Below are positions 8,335 through 16,668 of a stretch of 59,813 nucleotides of DNA, one piece after another. A program made the translations under genes and the position numbers. Numbering within the stretch: the first letter of the stretch is position 1; every line of letters begins with the position of its first letter. Origin of the DNA: Paraburkholderia sp. SG-MS1 (GTDB lineage Bacteria > Pseudomonadota > Gammaproteobacteria > Burkholderiales > Burkholderiaceae); NCBI RefSeq assembly GCF_012275575.1, contig NZ_NPIH01000282.1, forward strand, positions 900 to 60,712, read 5' to 3'. A model generated the notes under the pieces. It saw only the letters and a list, made by a program, of their open reading frames with translations. It was not told the DNA's origin and searched no databases.

Positions 8335-9690
8335 ATGCATCGATTTATCGTCGTTGGCGGGGGCGCGGGAGGGCTGGAACTGGCGACACGTCTGGGTGAC
8401 CGTTATGGCGCCCAGAAGCGCAAAGGCGGCGCGCGTGCGCAAGTCACACTCGTCGACCGCTACCCCACGCATATCTGGAAGCCGCTATTGCATGAAGTGG
8501 CGGCGGGCAGCATGGACCCGTTCACACAGGAACTCGAATACGCGGCGCAAGCGCGCTGGCATGACTTCGAGTTCCAGCAGGGCGAACTGACCGGGCTCGA
8601 CCGCGCCAGCAAGCGTCTCACGCTCGGCACCGTGGTGGACGACGACGGCGCTGAACTGCTGCCCGAACGCGAGCTCGAATACGACACGCTGATCATCGCG
8701 ATCGGCAGCACCACGGCGTTCTTCGGCGTGAAGGGCGCGGCCGAATTTTCCCTCGCACTCGACACGGTCAGCCAGGCCGAGCGGTTCCGCAAACGCCTGA
8801 TCGCGGCCTGCATGCGCGCCGAGCATCAGGTGCATGAGCGCGTCGAATCGAGGCCGGGACCGGGCACGTCGTCAGCCAGTGAACCGCGTATCCAGGTGGC
8901 CATCGTCGGCGGTGGGGCGACCGGGGTCGAACTGTCGGCGGAATTGCGCAACACCGCGCAGGTGCTGTCGGCGTATGGTCTGCATAAGCTCGATCCGCGG
9001 CATGACGTCGGCATCGTGTTGATCGAGGCGGGGCCGCGCATTTTGCCGGCTTTGCAGGAGCGCGTCTCGACGGCGACCGCCGAGCTGCTCACCAAGCTCG
9101 GTGTGAAGCTGCTGATCGGCGAAACGGTCGCTGAAGTCGCGCCGGGCATCATCCGTACCGCGAGCGGGCACACCGTGCGCGCCGACCTGACGGTGTGGGC
9201 AGCGGGCATCAAGGCGCCGCCCATCCTGAGCCAGCTCGACGGCTTGACGGTCAACCGGCTCGGCCAGCTCAACGTACGCCGCACGCTGCAAACCGAAATC
9301 GACGACAACGTGTTCGCGCTCGGCGATTGCGCCGCCTGTCCGTGGCCGGGCAATGAGCGCAACGTGCCGCCGCGCGCGCAAGCCGCGCATCAGCAGGCGA
9401 GTTTCCTGCTGAAAGCGCTGGCCGCGCGGCTCGACAACAAGCCGCTCCCGGAATTCACCTATCGCGATTTCGGCTCGCTGGTGTCACTCGGGCACTTCAG
9501 CGCGGTCGGCAATCTGATGGGCGGGGTGATCGGCGGCAACATGCTGATCGAAGGACTGTTCGCGCGCTTCATGTACATGTCGCTGTACCGGCTGCATATC
9601 GCGGCGCTGCATGGCTACGCGAGGATGGTGCTCGATACCTTCGCGCACTGGCTGCGCCGCTCCACCTTGCCGCGCGTGAAGCTGCACTGA
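8335..9690 (+). CDS. ndh: Type II NADH dehydrogenase-like FAD oxidoreductase
   Basis: A 451-residue flavoprotein of the NDH-2 family, which passes electrons from NADH to quinone at the inner-membrane face without proton pumping. It has the N-terminal FAD-binding GGGAGGLELATRLG, a second dinucleotide fold at VAIVGGGATGVELSAEL for NADH, and the FAD-closing motif NVFALGDCAACPW. The C-terminal 90 residues include amphipathic and hydrophobic stretches (MLIEGLFARFMYMSLYRLH) typical of the membrane-anchoring region. The ATG at 8335 follows GGAG. A 14-bp-arm hairpin terminates it. It could instead be another quinone reductase of the same family. Confidence 0.88.
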   Translation: MHRFIVVGGGAGGLELATRLGDRYGAQKRKGGARAQVTLVDRYPTHIWKPLLHEVAAGSMDPFTQELEYAAQARWHDFEFQQGELTGLDRASKRLTLGTVVDDDGAELLPERELEYDTLIIAIGSTTAFFGVKGAAEFSLALDTVSQAERFRKRLIAACMRAEHQVHERVESRPGPGTSSASEPRIQVAIVGGGATGVELSAELRNTAQVLSAYGLHKLDPRHDVGIVLIEAGPRILPALQERVSTATAELLTKLGVKLLIGETVAEVAPGIIRTASGHTVRADLTVWAAGIKAPPILSQLDGLTVNRLGQLNVRRTLQTEIDDNVFALGDCAACPWPGNERNVPPRAQAAHQQASFLLKALAARLDNKPLPEFTYRDFGSLVSLGHFSAVGNLMGGVIGGNMLIEGLFARFMYMSLYRLHIAALHGYARMVLDTFAHWLRRSTLPRVKLH

Positions 9691-9713
9691 CGGGTCAAGC
9701 CGTGGTTGAAACT

Positions 9714-9746
9714 GCAACAGGATACGCGTCAGGCGTATCCTGTTGC
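9714..9746. terminator. Perfect 14-bp hairpin after ndh
   Basis: GCAACAGGATACGC (9714-9727) and its exact complement (9733-9746) enclose a 5-base loop. The downstream bases CTCT are only modestly T-rich, so it may act as a weak terminator or mRNA end-stabiliser between ndh and the next gene. Confidence 0.65.
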
Positions 9747-9772
9747 CTCTAACAATCAACCGAGGAGTGCGC

Positions 9773-10645
9773 ATGCTGAAGCCCGAAATCGATAGCCTGA
9801 TCCCCCACGTTCCCTTCAATCGACGCACCTTCATCAAGGCCGCGCTCGGCACCGGTTTCGCGGCGGCCGTGCTGCCGGTCTCGGCGCAAACCATCCATAC
9901 CGACAGCGACGGCCTCGAAGCCGGCGAAGTGGCCGTGCGTTCGGGCGGCACGCTGGTGCCGGCGTATCGCGCGCAGCCCAAGGGCAAGACGCACCTGCCG
10001 GTGATCATCGTCGTGCATGAGATTTTTGGCGTGCACGAGCATATCGCCGACGTGTGCCGCCGCTTCGCCAAGGAGGGTTATCTGGCGATCGCGCCGGATC
10101 TGTATCAGCGGCAGGGCGACGCGAGCGTTTTCACGAGCATGCAGCAGCTCAACGAGCAACTGGTCAGCAAGGTGCCGGACGAGCAGGTCATGGGCGATCT
10201 CGACGCGACCGTCGCGTGGGCCGGCGAGCATGGCGGCGATCTGAACCGGGTCGGCGTGAACGGGTTTTGCTGGGGCGGGCGGATTGCGTGGCTATATGCC
10301 GAACATAACCCGCGGCTCAAGGCGGGCGTGGCTTGGTATGGCCGCGTGACGGGCGCCAAAACCGCGAACACGCCGGCCAATCCGCTCGATCAGGTTGCGC
10401 AGTTGCATGCGCCGGTATTGGGACTCTACGGGTTGCAGGATCAGAGCATCCCGCAAGACACGCTCGAGCAGATGAAGCAGGCCATCGCGCAAGGCCCGCA
10501 AGCGGGGCGCGGCTCGCAGTTCGTCGTCTATGACGATGCAGGCCATGCGTTTTTCGCTGATTACCGGCCGAGCTACAAGAAGGCCGATGCTGAAGATGGC
10601 TGGCGCCGCGCGCTGGTGTGGTTCAAGCAGCACGGGGTGGCCTGA
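9773..10645 (+). CDS. Tat-exported dienelactone hydrolase family protein
   Basis: A 290-residue alpha/beta hydrolase of the dienelactone hydrolase (carboxymethylenebutenolidase) family. The N-terminus contains a twin-arginine signal, NRRTFIKAALGTGFAAAVL, ending around VSAQT, so the enzyme is predicted to be exported folded to the periplasm. The nucleophile elbow is GFCWGG with the family's cysteine; the acid lies in LYGLQDQSIP and the histidine in DDAGHAFF. The substrate is unknown, because exported paralogues are not the chlorocatechol-pathway enzyme. The ATG at 9773 follows CGAGGAG. The gene is flanked by hairpin terminators on both sides and is probably monocistronic. Confidence 0.86.
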   Translation: MLKPEIDSLIPHVPFNRRTFIKAALGTGFAAAVLPVSAQTIHTDSDGLEAGEVAVRSGGTLVPAYRAQPKGKTHLPVIIVVHEIFGVHEHIADVCRRFAKEGYLAIAPDLYQRQGDASVFTSMQQLNEQLVSKVPDEQVMGDLDATVAWAGEHGGDLNRVGVNGFCWGGRIAWLYAEHNPRLKAGVAWYGRVTGAKTANTPANPLDQVAQLHAPVLGLYGLQDQSIPQDTLEQMKQAIAQGPQAGRGSQFVVYDDAGHAFFADYRPSYKKADAEDGWRRALVWFKQHGVA

Positions 10646-10682
10646 GGATTCAAGTGGATCGTCGCGCGCTTCGTACGATTAA

Positions 10683-10718
10683 AAAGGCCGTTGCCGCCCA
10701 TGGGCGGCAACGGCCTTT
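10683..10718. terminator. Bidirectional terminator, 36-bp perfect palindrome
   Basis: AAAGGCCGTTGCCGCCCA (10683-10700) is followed immediately by its exact reverse complement (10701-10718). It lies between the convergent ends of the dienelactone hydrolase and sulfurtransferase genes. The A-run on one side and T-run on the other suit termination in both directions. Confidence 0.85.
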
Positions 10719-10743
10719 GTGCTTATTTAAGGGTGTCCGGAAC

Positions 10744-11613
10744 TCAGGGTTTCGCCCCGGTCGCCACCGGCCGCTTCGGATCAGAACTCCATTCGCTCCA
10801 CGAGCCCGCATACAATGCCGCGCCATGCAGGCCGGCAATCTCCATGGCCAGCGCGTTCACGCATGCCGTCACGCCCGAGCCGCATTGCAGTACCACGTGT
10901 TCGGGAGGCGTGTCGCCGAGCAGCGCGTGGAATTCCTCGCGCAGCGTATGGGCCGATTTGAAGCGCTCGTCTGCGGTGAGGTTGTCCTTGAAGAAGCGAT
11001 TGAGCGCGCCCGGGATGTGGCCGCCGACGCGATCGAGCGTTTCGTTCTCGCCGCGATAGCGATCGGCCGCGCGTGCGTCGACCACCAGGTGCTCCTTCGA
11101 ACCGAGATTGCGCTCGACCGTCTGCGCATCGACGGTCACGGCGAGCGGTGCACCAGCATTGAAGTCGCCGGTGTTCTGGGCCGGGACGTCCTGCGTCAGA
11201 GGCTGACCGGCGGCTTGCCAGGCCGGCAGGCCGCCGTCGAGCAGCGCCACCGCGTCGTGCCCCAGCCAGCGCAGCAGCCACCAGACGCGAGCGGCGTACA
11301 TACCGCCTTGCGCGTCATAGGCGACCACTTGCTGGCCCTGCTTCAGGCCGCGCGATTCGAGCGTCTCGACCAGCCGCGCGCGATCCGGCAGCGGATGCCG
11401 CCCGTTCGTGCCGTTCTTCGGCCCGGACAGATCGCGATCGAGATGCAGGTAATGCGCGCCCGGCAGATGCCCGGCCAGATACGCTTTCTCGCCCGCTTCC
11501 GTGTCGGTCAGATCGAAGCGGCAATCGACGACGAACACACTGCCTGGCGCGGCGGCGAGGCGTTCCGCAAGATTGGTCGCGGAGATCAGAGTGGTGTAGT
11601 GAGTGTGGGGCAT
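10744..11613 (-). CDS. sseA: 3-mercaptopyruvate sulfurtransferase (rhodanese)
   Basis: A 289-residue tandem rhodanese-domain enzyme that transfers sulfur from 3-mercaptopyruvate or thiosulfate to thiol or cyanide acceptors. The N-terminal domain (about residues 5-140) is catalytically silent, with YDAQGGMYAAR at the loop position. The C-terminal domain carries the active-site loop CGSGVTA with the nucleophilic cysteine at 244. CG(S/T)G(V/T) loops are typical of mercaptopyruvate sulfurtransferases, whereas thiosulfate-specific rhodaneses carry CRKGVT, which favours the SseA assignment. The ATG at 11613 follows AGGAGACATC. The gene is isolated between terminators. Confidence 0.88.
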   Translation of the reverse strand: MPHTHYTTLISATNLAERLAAAPGSVFVVDCRFDLTDTEAGEKAYLAGHLPGAHYLHLDRDLSGPKNGTNGRHPLPDRARLVETLESRGLKQGQQVVAYDAQGGMYAARVWWLLRWLGHDAVALLDGGLPAWQAAGQPLTQDVPAQNTGDFNAGAPLAVTVDAQTVERNLGSKEHLVVDARAADRYRGENETLDRVGGHIPGALNRFFKDNLTADERFKSAHTLREEFHALLGDTPPEHVVLQCGSGVTACVNALAMEIAGLHGAALYAGSWSEWSSDPKRPVATGAKP

Positions 11614-11698
11614 GATGTCTCCTCGATACGGGCGATGGCGGTTGCGGTCGGGCGCCTTGGCGCCACGGACGGATGGCCGGGCTATCTAGTAAGTCTAA

Positions 11699-11728
11699 AC
11701 AAAAAAAGACGGGCCGAAGCCCGTCTTT
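11699..11728 (-). terminator. Rho-independent terminator of the Rieske oxygenase gene
   Basis: On the minus strand a 10-bp stem (AAAGACGGGC/GCCCGTCTTT, loop of 4) is followed by an uninterrupted run of T, complementary to the A-run at 11700-11707. It lies 65 bases beyond the oxygenase stop codon. Confidence 0.85.
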
Positions 11729-11792
11729 CCTGATGTCGATGTGGCTTGCGCAAGAGTCGGATGAATCGTGACCGAACGCCGAGCCAGCGCGC

Positions 11793-12899
11793 TCATATCT
11801 CGCGCAACTCGCGCCGCAAAAACTCGTGGAAGTGCTGCATGCCGTCTTCCATCGGGCTTTGATAGGGGCCGACCTGCGACTCCCCGCGCTCCATCAGTGC
11901 GCGGCGGCCTGCATCCATGCGTTCGGCGATCTCGTCGTCTTCGCGCGCCGTTTCCATATACGCGGCGCGTTCTGCTTCGACGAAATCACGCTCGAACAAC
12001 GCGATTTCCTCAGGGTAATAGAACTCCACTACGTTGGTGGTTTTCTGCGGACCGCGCGGAATCAGCCATGACACGACCAGCACGTGTGGATACCACTCGA
12101 TCATGATGCCCGGGTAGTACACCATCCAGATCGCGCCGAAGTCGGGCGGGTTGCCGCCGCGAAAACGCAGCACTTCGTCGTGCCACTTGCGGTAGGTCGG
12201 GCTGCCCGGCTGCTCCAGATCCTTGTGCACGCCCACCGTCTGGACGCTGTACCACTCGCCGAACTCCCACGTCAGGTCGTCGCAATTGACAAAGCTGCCG
12301 AGGCCCGGATGGAACGGTGCGACGTGATAGTCCTCCAGATAGACCTCGATGAAGGTCTTCCAGTTGTAGTTGCACTCGTGCACTTCGACGTGGTCGAACA
12401 TGAAGCCCGAGAAGTCGAAGTGTTTCTTGGTGCCGAGGCGCGCCAGATCACGTGCGACGTCGCGCCCCTGGGCTTCGAACAGCAGCCCTTGCCAGTTCTG
12501 CAGCGGCGTGGCGCCGAGATTCAGGCAGGGGTTGTCCGCGAAATGGGGCGCACCGAGGAGTTCGCCCTTCAGGTCGTACGTCCAGCGATGCAGCGGGCAG
12601 ACGATGTTCTCCGCCTGGCCGCGGCCGTTGAGCATGATGGCCTGCCGGTGGCGGCACACGTTCGACAGCAATTCGACCTGGGACTGCTGGTTGCGGACGA
12701 GCACGCGCCCCTCGCTTTCGCTGGGCAAGGCAAAATAATTCCCCGCTTCGGGCACCATGAGATCGTGGCCGATGTAACGAGGACCTTTCTTGAAAAGGAT
12801 TTCGATTTCGCGCGTAAGAAGCGCTTCGTCAAAGTAAGCCGTGACTGGCAGCTGGCTGTGGACAGACCGCAACTGCAATGCATTGCTCAGATTGGACAT
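11793..12899 (-). CDS. Rieske aromatic-ring-hydroxylating oxygenase, alpha subunit
   Basis: A 368-residue non-haem iron oxygenase. The Rieske [2Fe-2S] ligands are CRH (Cys82, His84) and CPLH (Cys101, His104). The catalytic mononuclear iron site follows the family pattern in EVYLEDYHVAPFH (Asp190 region, His192, His197). No ferredoxin or reductase gene is adjacent, so electrons must come from partners encoded elsewhere. The substrate cannot be named; homologous single-subunit enzymes act on aromatic acids or quaternary amines. The ATG at 12899 has GGGAG five bases upstream; a GTG two codons earlier is possible but overlaps that ribosome-binding site. A clear terminator follows. Confidence 0.87.
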   Translation of the reverse strand: MSNLSNALQLRSVHSQLPVTAYFDEALLTREIEILFKKGPRYIGHDLMVPEAGNYFALPSESEGRVLVRNQQSQVELLSNVCRHRQAIMLNGRGQAENIVCPLHRWTYDLKGELLGAPHFADNPCLNLGATPLQNWQGLLFEAQGRDVARDLARLGTKKHFDFSGFMFDHVEVHECNYNWKTFIEVYLEDYHVAPFHPGLGSFVNCDDLTWEFGEWYSVQTVGVHKDLEQPGSPTYRKWHDEVLRFRGGNPPDFGAIWMVYYPGIMIEWYPHVLVVSWLIPRGPQKTTNVVEFYYPEEIALFERDFVEAERAAYMETAREDDEIAERMDAGRRALMERGESQVGPYQSPMEDGMQHFHEFLRRELREI

Positions 12900-12970
12900 T
12901 CCCACTCCCGTGAAGACGTGAAAGCAGTGAACAACCCAACCATCGATAGATTCGATTTAGGGAGCCCGCG

Positions 12971-12976
12971 ATTATA
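12971..12976 (-). promoter_or_regulatory. TATAAT -10 element for the Rieske oxygenase gene
   Basis: A perfect TATAAT on the minus strand is preceded by GGG and lies 72 bases upstream of the start codon at 12899. No good -35 hexamer is present at 16-18 bases, so the promoter would be weak or activator-dependent. Confidence 0.35.
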
Positions 12977-13186
12977 CCCGTTTCCCCTTCTTTGGGGCGC
13001 TTAAGTCCCTGATTTGGGTCAAAAATGCCATGAAAGTTCGGGATTTTCACCGCAGACCAATCGTTTTTTTTCTGCGAGACTTCAGGGGCGGCGCGGGACG
13101 CGCACGCGCGACGCAGGCCGGCGAGCGGCTCGGAAATGGCGCTTTTGCCGTAGAATGTCCGACTTGTTTTAATTTTGCGACTATTC

Positions 13187-13495
13187 ATGGCGAAGACCGC
13201 ATCGAAAGATACCGCTGCTGCGCCAGCCGAAGGCGTCGATACCACGCCGCTGCCCGAGAACTACGAGGCCGCTCAGGCAGAACTGGAAGCGCTGGTGGCG
13301 CGCATGGAAGGCGGCAGCCTGAGTCTGGAGGAGTCGTTGAGCGCGTATCGGCGCGGCGCGGCCCTCGTGGCGTTTTGCCAGCAGCAGCTCGAAAAGGTCG
13401 AGCAGCAGGTGCGCGTGCTCGACGGCGAGACGCTGAAACCGCTGCCCATGAATACCGCAGGCACAGCCGCTACTGAAAGCGGGGACGACCTATGA
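13187..13495 (+). CDS. xseB: Exodeoxyribonuclease VII small subunit
   Basis: The 102-residue small subunit of exonuclease VII, which with several copies per XseA degrades single-stranded DNA. The conserved core is YEAAQAELEALVARMEGG and LSLEESLSAYRRGAALV, forming the helical hairpin seen in all XseB proteins. An N-terminal tail rich in Ala/Thr is typical of Burkholderia. The ATG at 13187 begins MAKTASKDT. It overlaps ispA by 4 bases (ATGA), giving the classic xseB-ispA-dxs isoprenoid block. Confidence 0.92.
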   Translation: MAKTASKDTAAAPAEGVDTTPLPENYEAAQAELEALVARMEGGSLSLEESLSAYRRGAALVAFCQQQLEKVEQQVRVLDGETLKPLPMNTAGTAATESGDDL

Positions 13496-14373
13496 CATTC
13501 GAACAATGGACGCGCTCGGTACTCGAACGCGTCGAAACGGCGCTGGAACACTACCTGCCGGGCGAGGCTACGGAGCCCGTTAAACTGCATGAAGCGATGC
13601 GTTACGCGGTGCTGGGCGGCGGCAAGCGGGTTCGTCCGCTGCTGTGCCACGCGGCCGGCGAGCTGAGCGGCGCGCGCGCCGAATGCCTCGATGCGGCGGC
13701 GGCGGCGCTGGAAATGATCCACGTGTACTCTCTTGTACACGACGACATGCCCTGCATGGACGACGACGCGCTGCGCCGCGGCAAGCCCACGGTACACGTC
13801 CAATATGATGAAGCCACGGCGCTGCTGGTCGGGGACGCGCTGCAATCGCAGGCTTTCGTCGCGCTGACCTCGGACGTGCTGGCCGCGCCGCAGCAGGCTT
13901 CGCTCGTGCGCGAACTGGCGCTCGCGAGCGGCTCGCTCGGCATGTGCGGGGGGCAGGCGATCGATCTGGCGAGCGTCGGTCACACGCTGACGCGCACGCA
14001 GCTCGAAACCATGCACCGGATGAAAACCGGCGCGTTGCTGCGCGCCGCGGTGCGCATGGGCGCTCTGGCGGGCGAAGCGCCGGATGCGGACGCGATGCGT
14101 TCGCTCGACGCCTATGCGGCCGCCGTCGGTCTGGCGTTTCAGGTGGTCGACGACATTCTCGACGTCACGACCGATTCCGCGACGCTGGGCAAGACCGCTG
14201 GCAAAGACGCGAAGGACGGCAAGCCGACCTACGTGTCGATTATCGGGCTCGACGCGTCGCGCTCGCTCGCCGCGCAGCTGCGCAGCGACGCGCACGCCGC
14301 GCTGGCGCCGTTCGGCGCACGCGCGCAGCGTCTTGCCGAATTGGCCGATTTGGTGGTGAACCGGATTAGCTGA
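13492..14373 (+). CDS. ispA: Farnesyl diphosphate synthase (polyprenyl synthetase)
   Basis: Condenses dimethylallyl and geranyl diphosphate with isopentenyl diphosphate to make farnesyl diphosphate. The 293-residue protein shows the first aspartate-rich motif DDMPCMD (residues 84-90) and the second, DDILD (220-224), plus the early GGGKRVRPLL lysine/arginine site. The two residues between the aspartates in the first motif (xMPCM) are typical of bacterial type II farnesyl synthases. It is translationally coupled to xseB and followed by dxs, so one transcript supplies both early and late isoprenoid enzymes. Confidence 0.94.
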   Translation: MTFEQWTRSVLERVETALEHYLPGEATEPVKLHEAMRYAVLGGGKRVRPLLCHAAGELSGARAECLDAAAAALEMIHVYSLVHDDMPCMDDDALRRGKPTVHVQYDEATALLVGDALQSQAFVALTSDVLAAPQQASLVRELALASGSLGMCGGQAIDLASVGHTLTRTQLETMHRMKTGALLRAAVRMGALAGEAPDADAMRSLDAYAAAVGLAFQVVDDILDVTTDSATLGKTAGKDAKDGKPTYVSIIGLDASRSLAAQLRSDAHAALAPFGARAQRLAELADLVVNRIS

Positions 14374-14460
14374 ACGCGAAAGCCCGCCGCCGCGCACCTT
14401 TTATCCCCGGGGTGCATGTATGAAGTGCGGGCGCGTAAGTTTTCCTACAATGGAACGACG

Positions 14461-16368
14461 ATGTACGACTTGCTGAAAACCATCGACGACCCGGCAGCCT
14501 TGCGCCGCCTCGATCGCCGCCAATTGCAACCGCTTGCCGACGAGTTGCGTGCTTTTGTGCTCGACAGCGTATCGCAGACGGGCGGCCATCTTTCGTCCAA
14601 CCTCGGCACGGTCGAGTTGACCATTGCTCTGCACTACGTGTTCGACACGCCGCACGACCGGATCGTCTGGGACGTGGGCCATCAAACCTATCCCCACAAG
14701 ATCCTGACGGGCCGCCGCGACCAGATGCACACGCTGCGTCAGCTCGGCGGCATCTCGGGTTTCCCGAAGCGCGACGAGTCCGAATACGACACCTTCGGCA
14801 CCGCGCACTCCAGCACGTCGATCTCCGCTGCGCTCGGCATGGCGGTCGCGAGCAAGCTGCAGGGCGACAACCGCATGGGCATCGCCGTGATCGGCGACGG
14901 CGCGATGACGGCCGGCATGGCCTTCGAGGCCATGAACAACGCCGGCGTCGAAGACGACGTGCCGCTGCTGGTGATCCTGAACGACAACGACATGTCGATC
15001 TCGCCGCCGGTCGGCGCGCTCAATCGCCATCTGGCGCGCCTGATGTCGGGCCGCTTCTACGCCGCCGCGCGCGCGGGCGTCGAACGCGTGCTGCGCGTCG
15101 CGCCGCCGATGCTGGACCTTGCACGCAAGCTCGAAGAGCACGCGAAGGGCATGATCGTGCCGGCCACGCTGTTCGAAGAATTCGGCTTCAACTACATCGG
15201 CCCGATCGACGGTCATGATCTCGACTCGCTGATCCCGACGCTGCAGAACATCAAGGAACTGCGCGGCCCGCAATTCCTCCACGTCGTGACGAAGAAAGGC
15301 CAGGGCTACAAGCTGGCCGAGGCCGATCCGGTCCTGTACCACGGGCCGGGCAAGTTCAATCCGGCCGAAGGCATCAAGCCGGCCACCACGCCGTCAAAGA
15401 AGACCTACACGCAGGTGTTCGGCGAATGGCTGTGCGACGCCGCCGAACTGGATTCGCGCGTGGTCGGCATCACGCCGGCCATGCGCGAGGGCTCGGGCAT
15501 GGTCGAGTTCGAGAAGCGTTTCCCGGATCGTTATTTCGACGTCGGCATTGCCGAACAACACGCGGTGACGTTTGCCGGCGGTCTTGCCGCGGATGGCATG
15601 AAGCCCGTGGTCGCGATATACTCGACCTTCCTGCAGCGTGCTTACGACCAGCTGATTCACGACGTCGCGCTGCAAAACCTGCCGGTGGTGTTCGCCATCG
15701 ACCGCGCGGGTCTGGTCGGTGCGGACGGCGCCACGCACGCGGGTGCTTACGACCTTGCGTTCATGCGCTGCATCCCGAACATGACGGTCATGGCGCCGTC
15801 GGACGAAAACGAATGTCGGCAGATGCTGTACACCGCGCTGCAGCAGCCGAACCCGACGGCGGTGCGTTATCCGCGCGGCGCGGGTACCGGTGTCGCCACC
15901 GTCAAGCAAATGGCGGCGCTACCGCTAGGCAAGGGCGAAGTGCGGCGCGAGACGTCGCAGCCGGTGGGCAAGCGCATTGCGATTCTCGCGTTCGGCACGA
16001 TGGTCGCGCCGTCGCTGGCGGCGGCCGAGCAACTGGACGCCACCGTCGCGAACATGCGCTTCGTGAAGCCGCTCGACGCCGAACTGGTCCGTCGGTTGGC
16101 CGAGACGCACGACGCCATCGTCACCGTCGAAGAAGGCTGCGTGATGGGCGGCGCGGGCTCGGCTTGCGTCGAAGCGCTGCTCGAAGCGGGCGTGATGCGG
16201 CCGGTGCTGCAATTGGGCCTGCCCGACCGCTTCATCGATCATGGCGACCCGGCCAAGCTGCTCGCCGCATGCGGTCTCGACGCCGTGGGTATCGCCAAGT
16301 CGATTCGCGAGCGGTTTTTGTCGAACGGCGCGCTCGGCGTTCAATCGTCGGTGAAGCGCGTCGCCTGA
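14461..16368 (+). CDS. dxs: 1-deoxy-D-xylulose-5-phosphate synthase
   Basis: The first enzyme of the methylerythritol phosphate pathway: pyruvate plus glyceraldehyde 3-phosphate gives deoxyxylulose 5-phosphate, using thiamine diphosphate. The 635-residue protein has the GHQTYPHKILTGRRD segment, the thiamine-binding GDGAMTAGMAFEAMNNAG, and the transketolase pyrimidine-domain motif DVGIAEQHAVTFAGGLA. The C-terminal transketolase domain is complete. The ATG at 14461 starts MYDLLKTIDDP, the usual N-terminus. It lies 87 bases after ispA, probably in the same operon. Confidence 0.96.
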   Translation: MYDLLKTIDDPAALRRLDRRQLQPLADELRAFVLDSVSQTGGHLSSNLGTVELTIALHYVFDTPHDRIVWDVGHQTYPHKILTGRRDQMHTLRQLGGISGFPKRDESEYDTFGTAHSSTSISAALGMAVASKLQGDNRMGIAVIGDGAMTAGMAFEAMNNAGVEDDVPLLVILNDNDMSISPPVGALNRHLARLMSGRFYAAARAGVERVLRVAPPMLDLARKLEEHAKGMIVPATLFEEFGFNYIGPIDGHDLDSLIPTLQNIKELRGPQFLHVVTKKGQGYKLAEADPVLYHGPGKFNPAEGIKPATTPSKKTYTQVFGEWLCDAAELDSRVVGITPAMREGSGMVEFEKRFPDRYFDVGIAEQHAVTFAGGLAADGMKPVVAIYSTFLQRAYDQLIHDVALQNLPVVFAIDRAGLVGADGATHAGAYDLAFMRCIPNMTVMAPSDENECRQMLYTALQQPNPTAVRYPRGAGTGVATVKQMAALPLGKGEVRRETSQPVGKRIAILAFGTMVAPSLAAAEQLDATVANMRFVKPLDAELVRRLAETHDAIVTVEEGCVMGGAGSACVEALLEAGVMRPVLQLGLPDRFIDHGDPAKLLAACGLDAVGIAKSIRERFLSNGALGVQSSVKRVA

Positions 16369-16443
16369 GGCGTTGCCGACCGGCATGCCGCCGCGATGCG
16401 ATGGCGGCTGCCGCTCTTGCTTTTACCATCTCCAACTCGAATC

Positions 16444-16489
16444 GATGGGCTCGCGGGCCCATCTTCCAACGCCGGCCAAGGCCGGCGTT
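16444..16489. terminator. Two stacked hairpins after dxs
   Basis: GATGGGC (16444-16450) pairs with GCCCATC (16457-16463). AACGCCGGCC (16468-16477) pairs with GGCCGGCGTT (16480-16489) around a 2-base loop. Neither is followed by a T-run, so termination may be inefficient, or these may be stabilising structures between dxs and folE2. Confidence 0.5.
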
Positions 16490-16668
16490 CGCCGTTGCGC
16501 GCATTATCCGCACGGCCGCCGAGAGCCCTGTATCCGCTGGTTCAGGGCGGGCTCCGTTGGGCCATCGCCCGGATCCTTCCATTCCCAGGGGGGGCTTCGT
16601 TCGGGGCGGAGGTTTCCGGCGCAGCGGAAAACTCAGGGCGGCCCGGCGCTTCCTGAAAGGACAACAGA
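16490..16668 (+). promoter_or_regulatory. Structured GC-rich leader of folE2
   Basis: This 179-base stretch has no credible reading frame and precedes folE2. It contains a 6-bp hairpin, TTTCCG (16613-16618) with CGGAAA (16625-16630), flanked by GGCGGAGG and ACTCAGGGCGGCCCGG. Other G/C tracts nearby could pair in alternative ways. The arrangement next to a pterin-synthesis gene makes a folate-sensing RNA conceivable, but I cannot identify a known family. Ribosome binding for folE2 is at GAAAGGAC just upstream of 16669. Confidence 0.3.
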
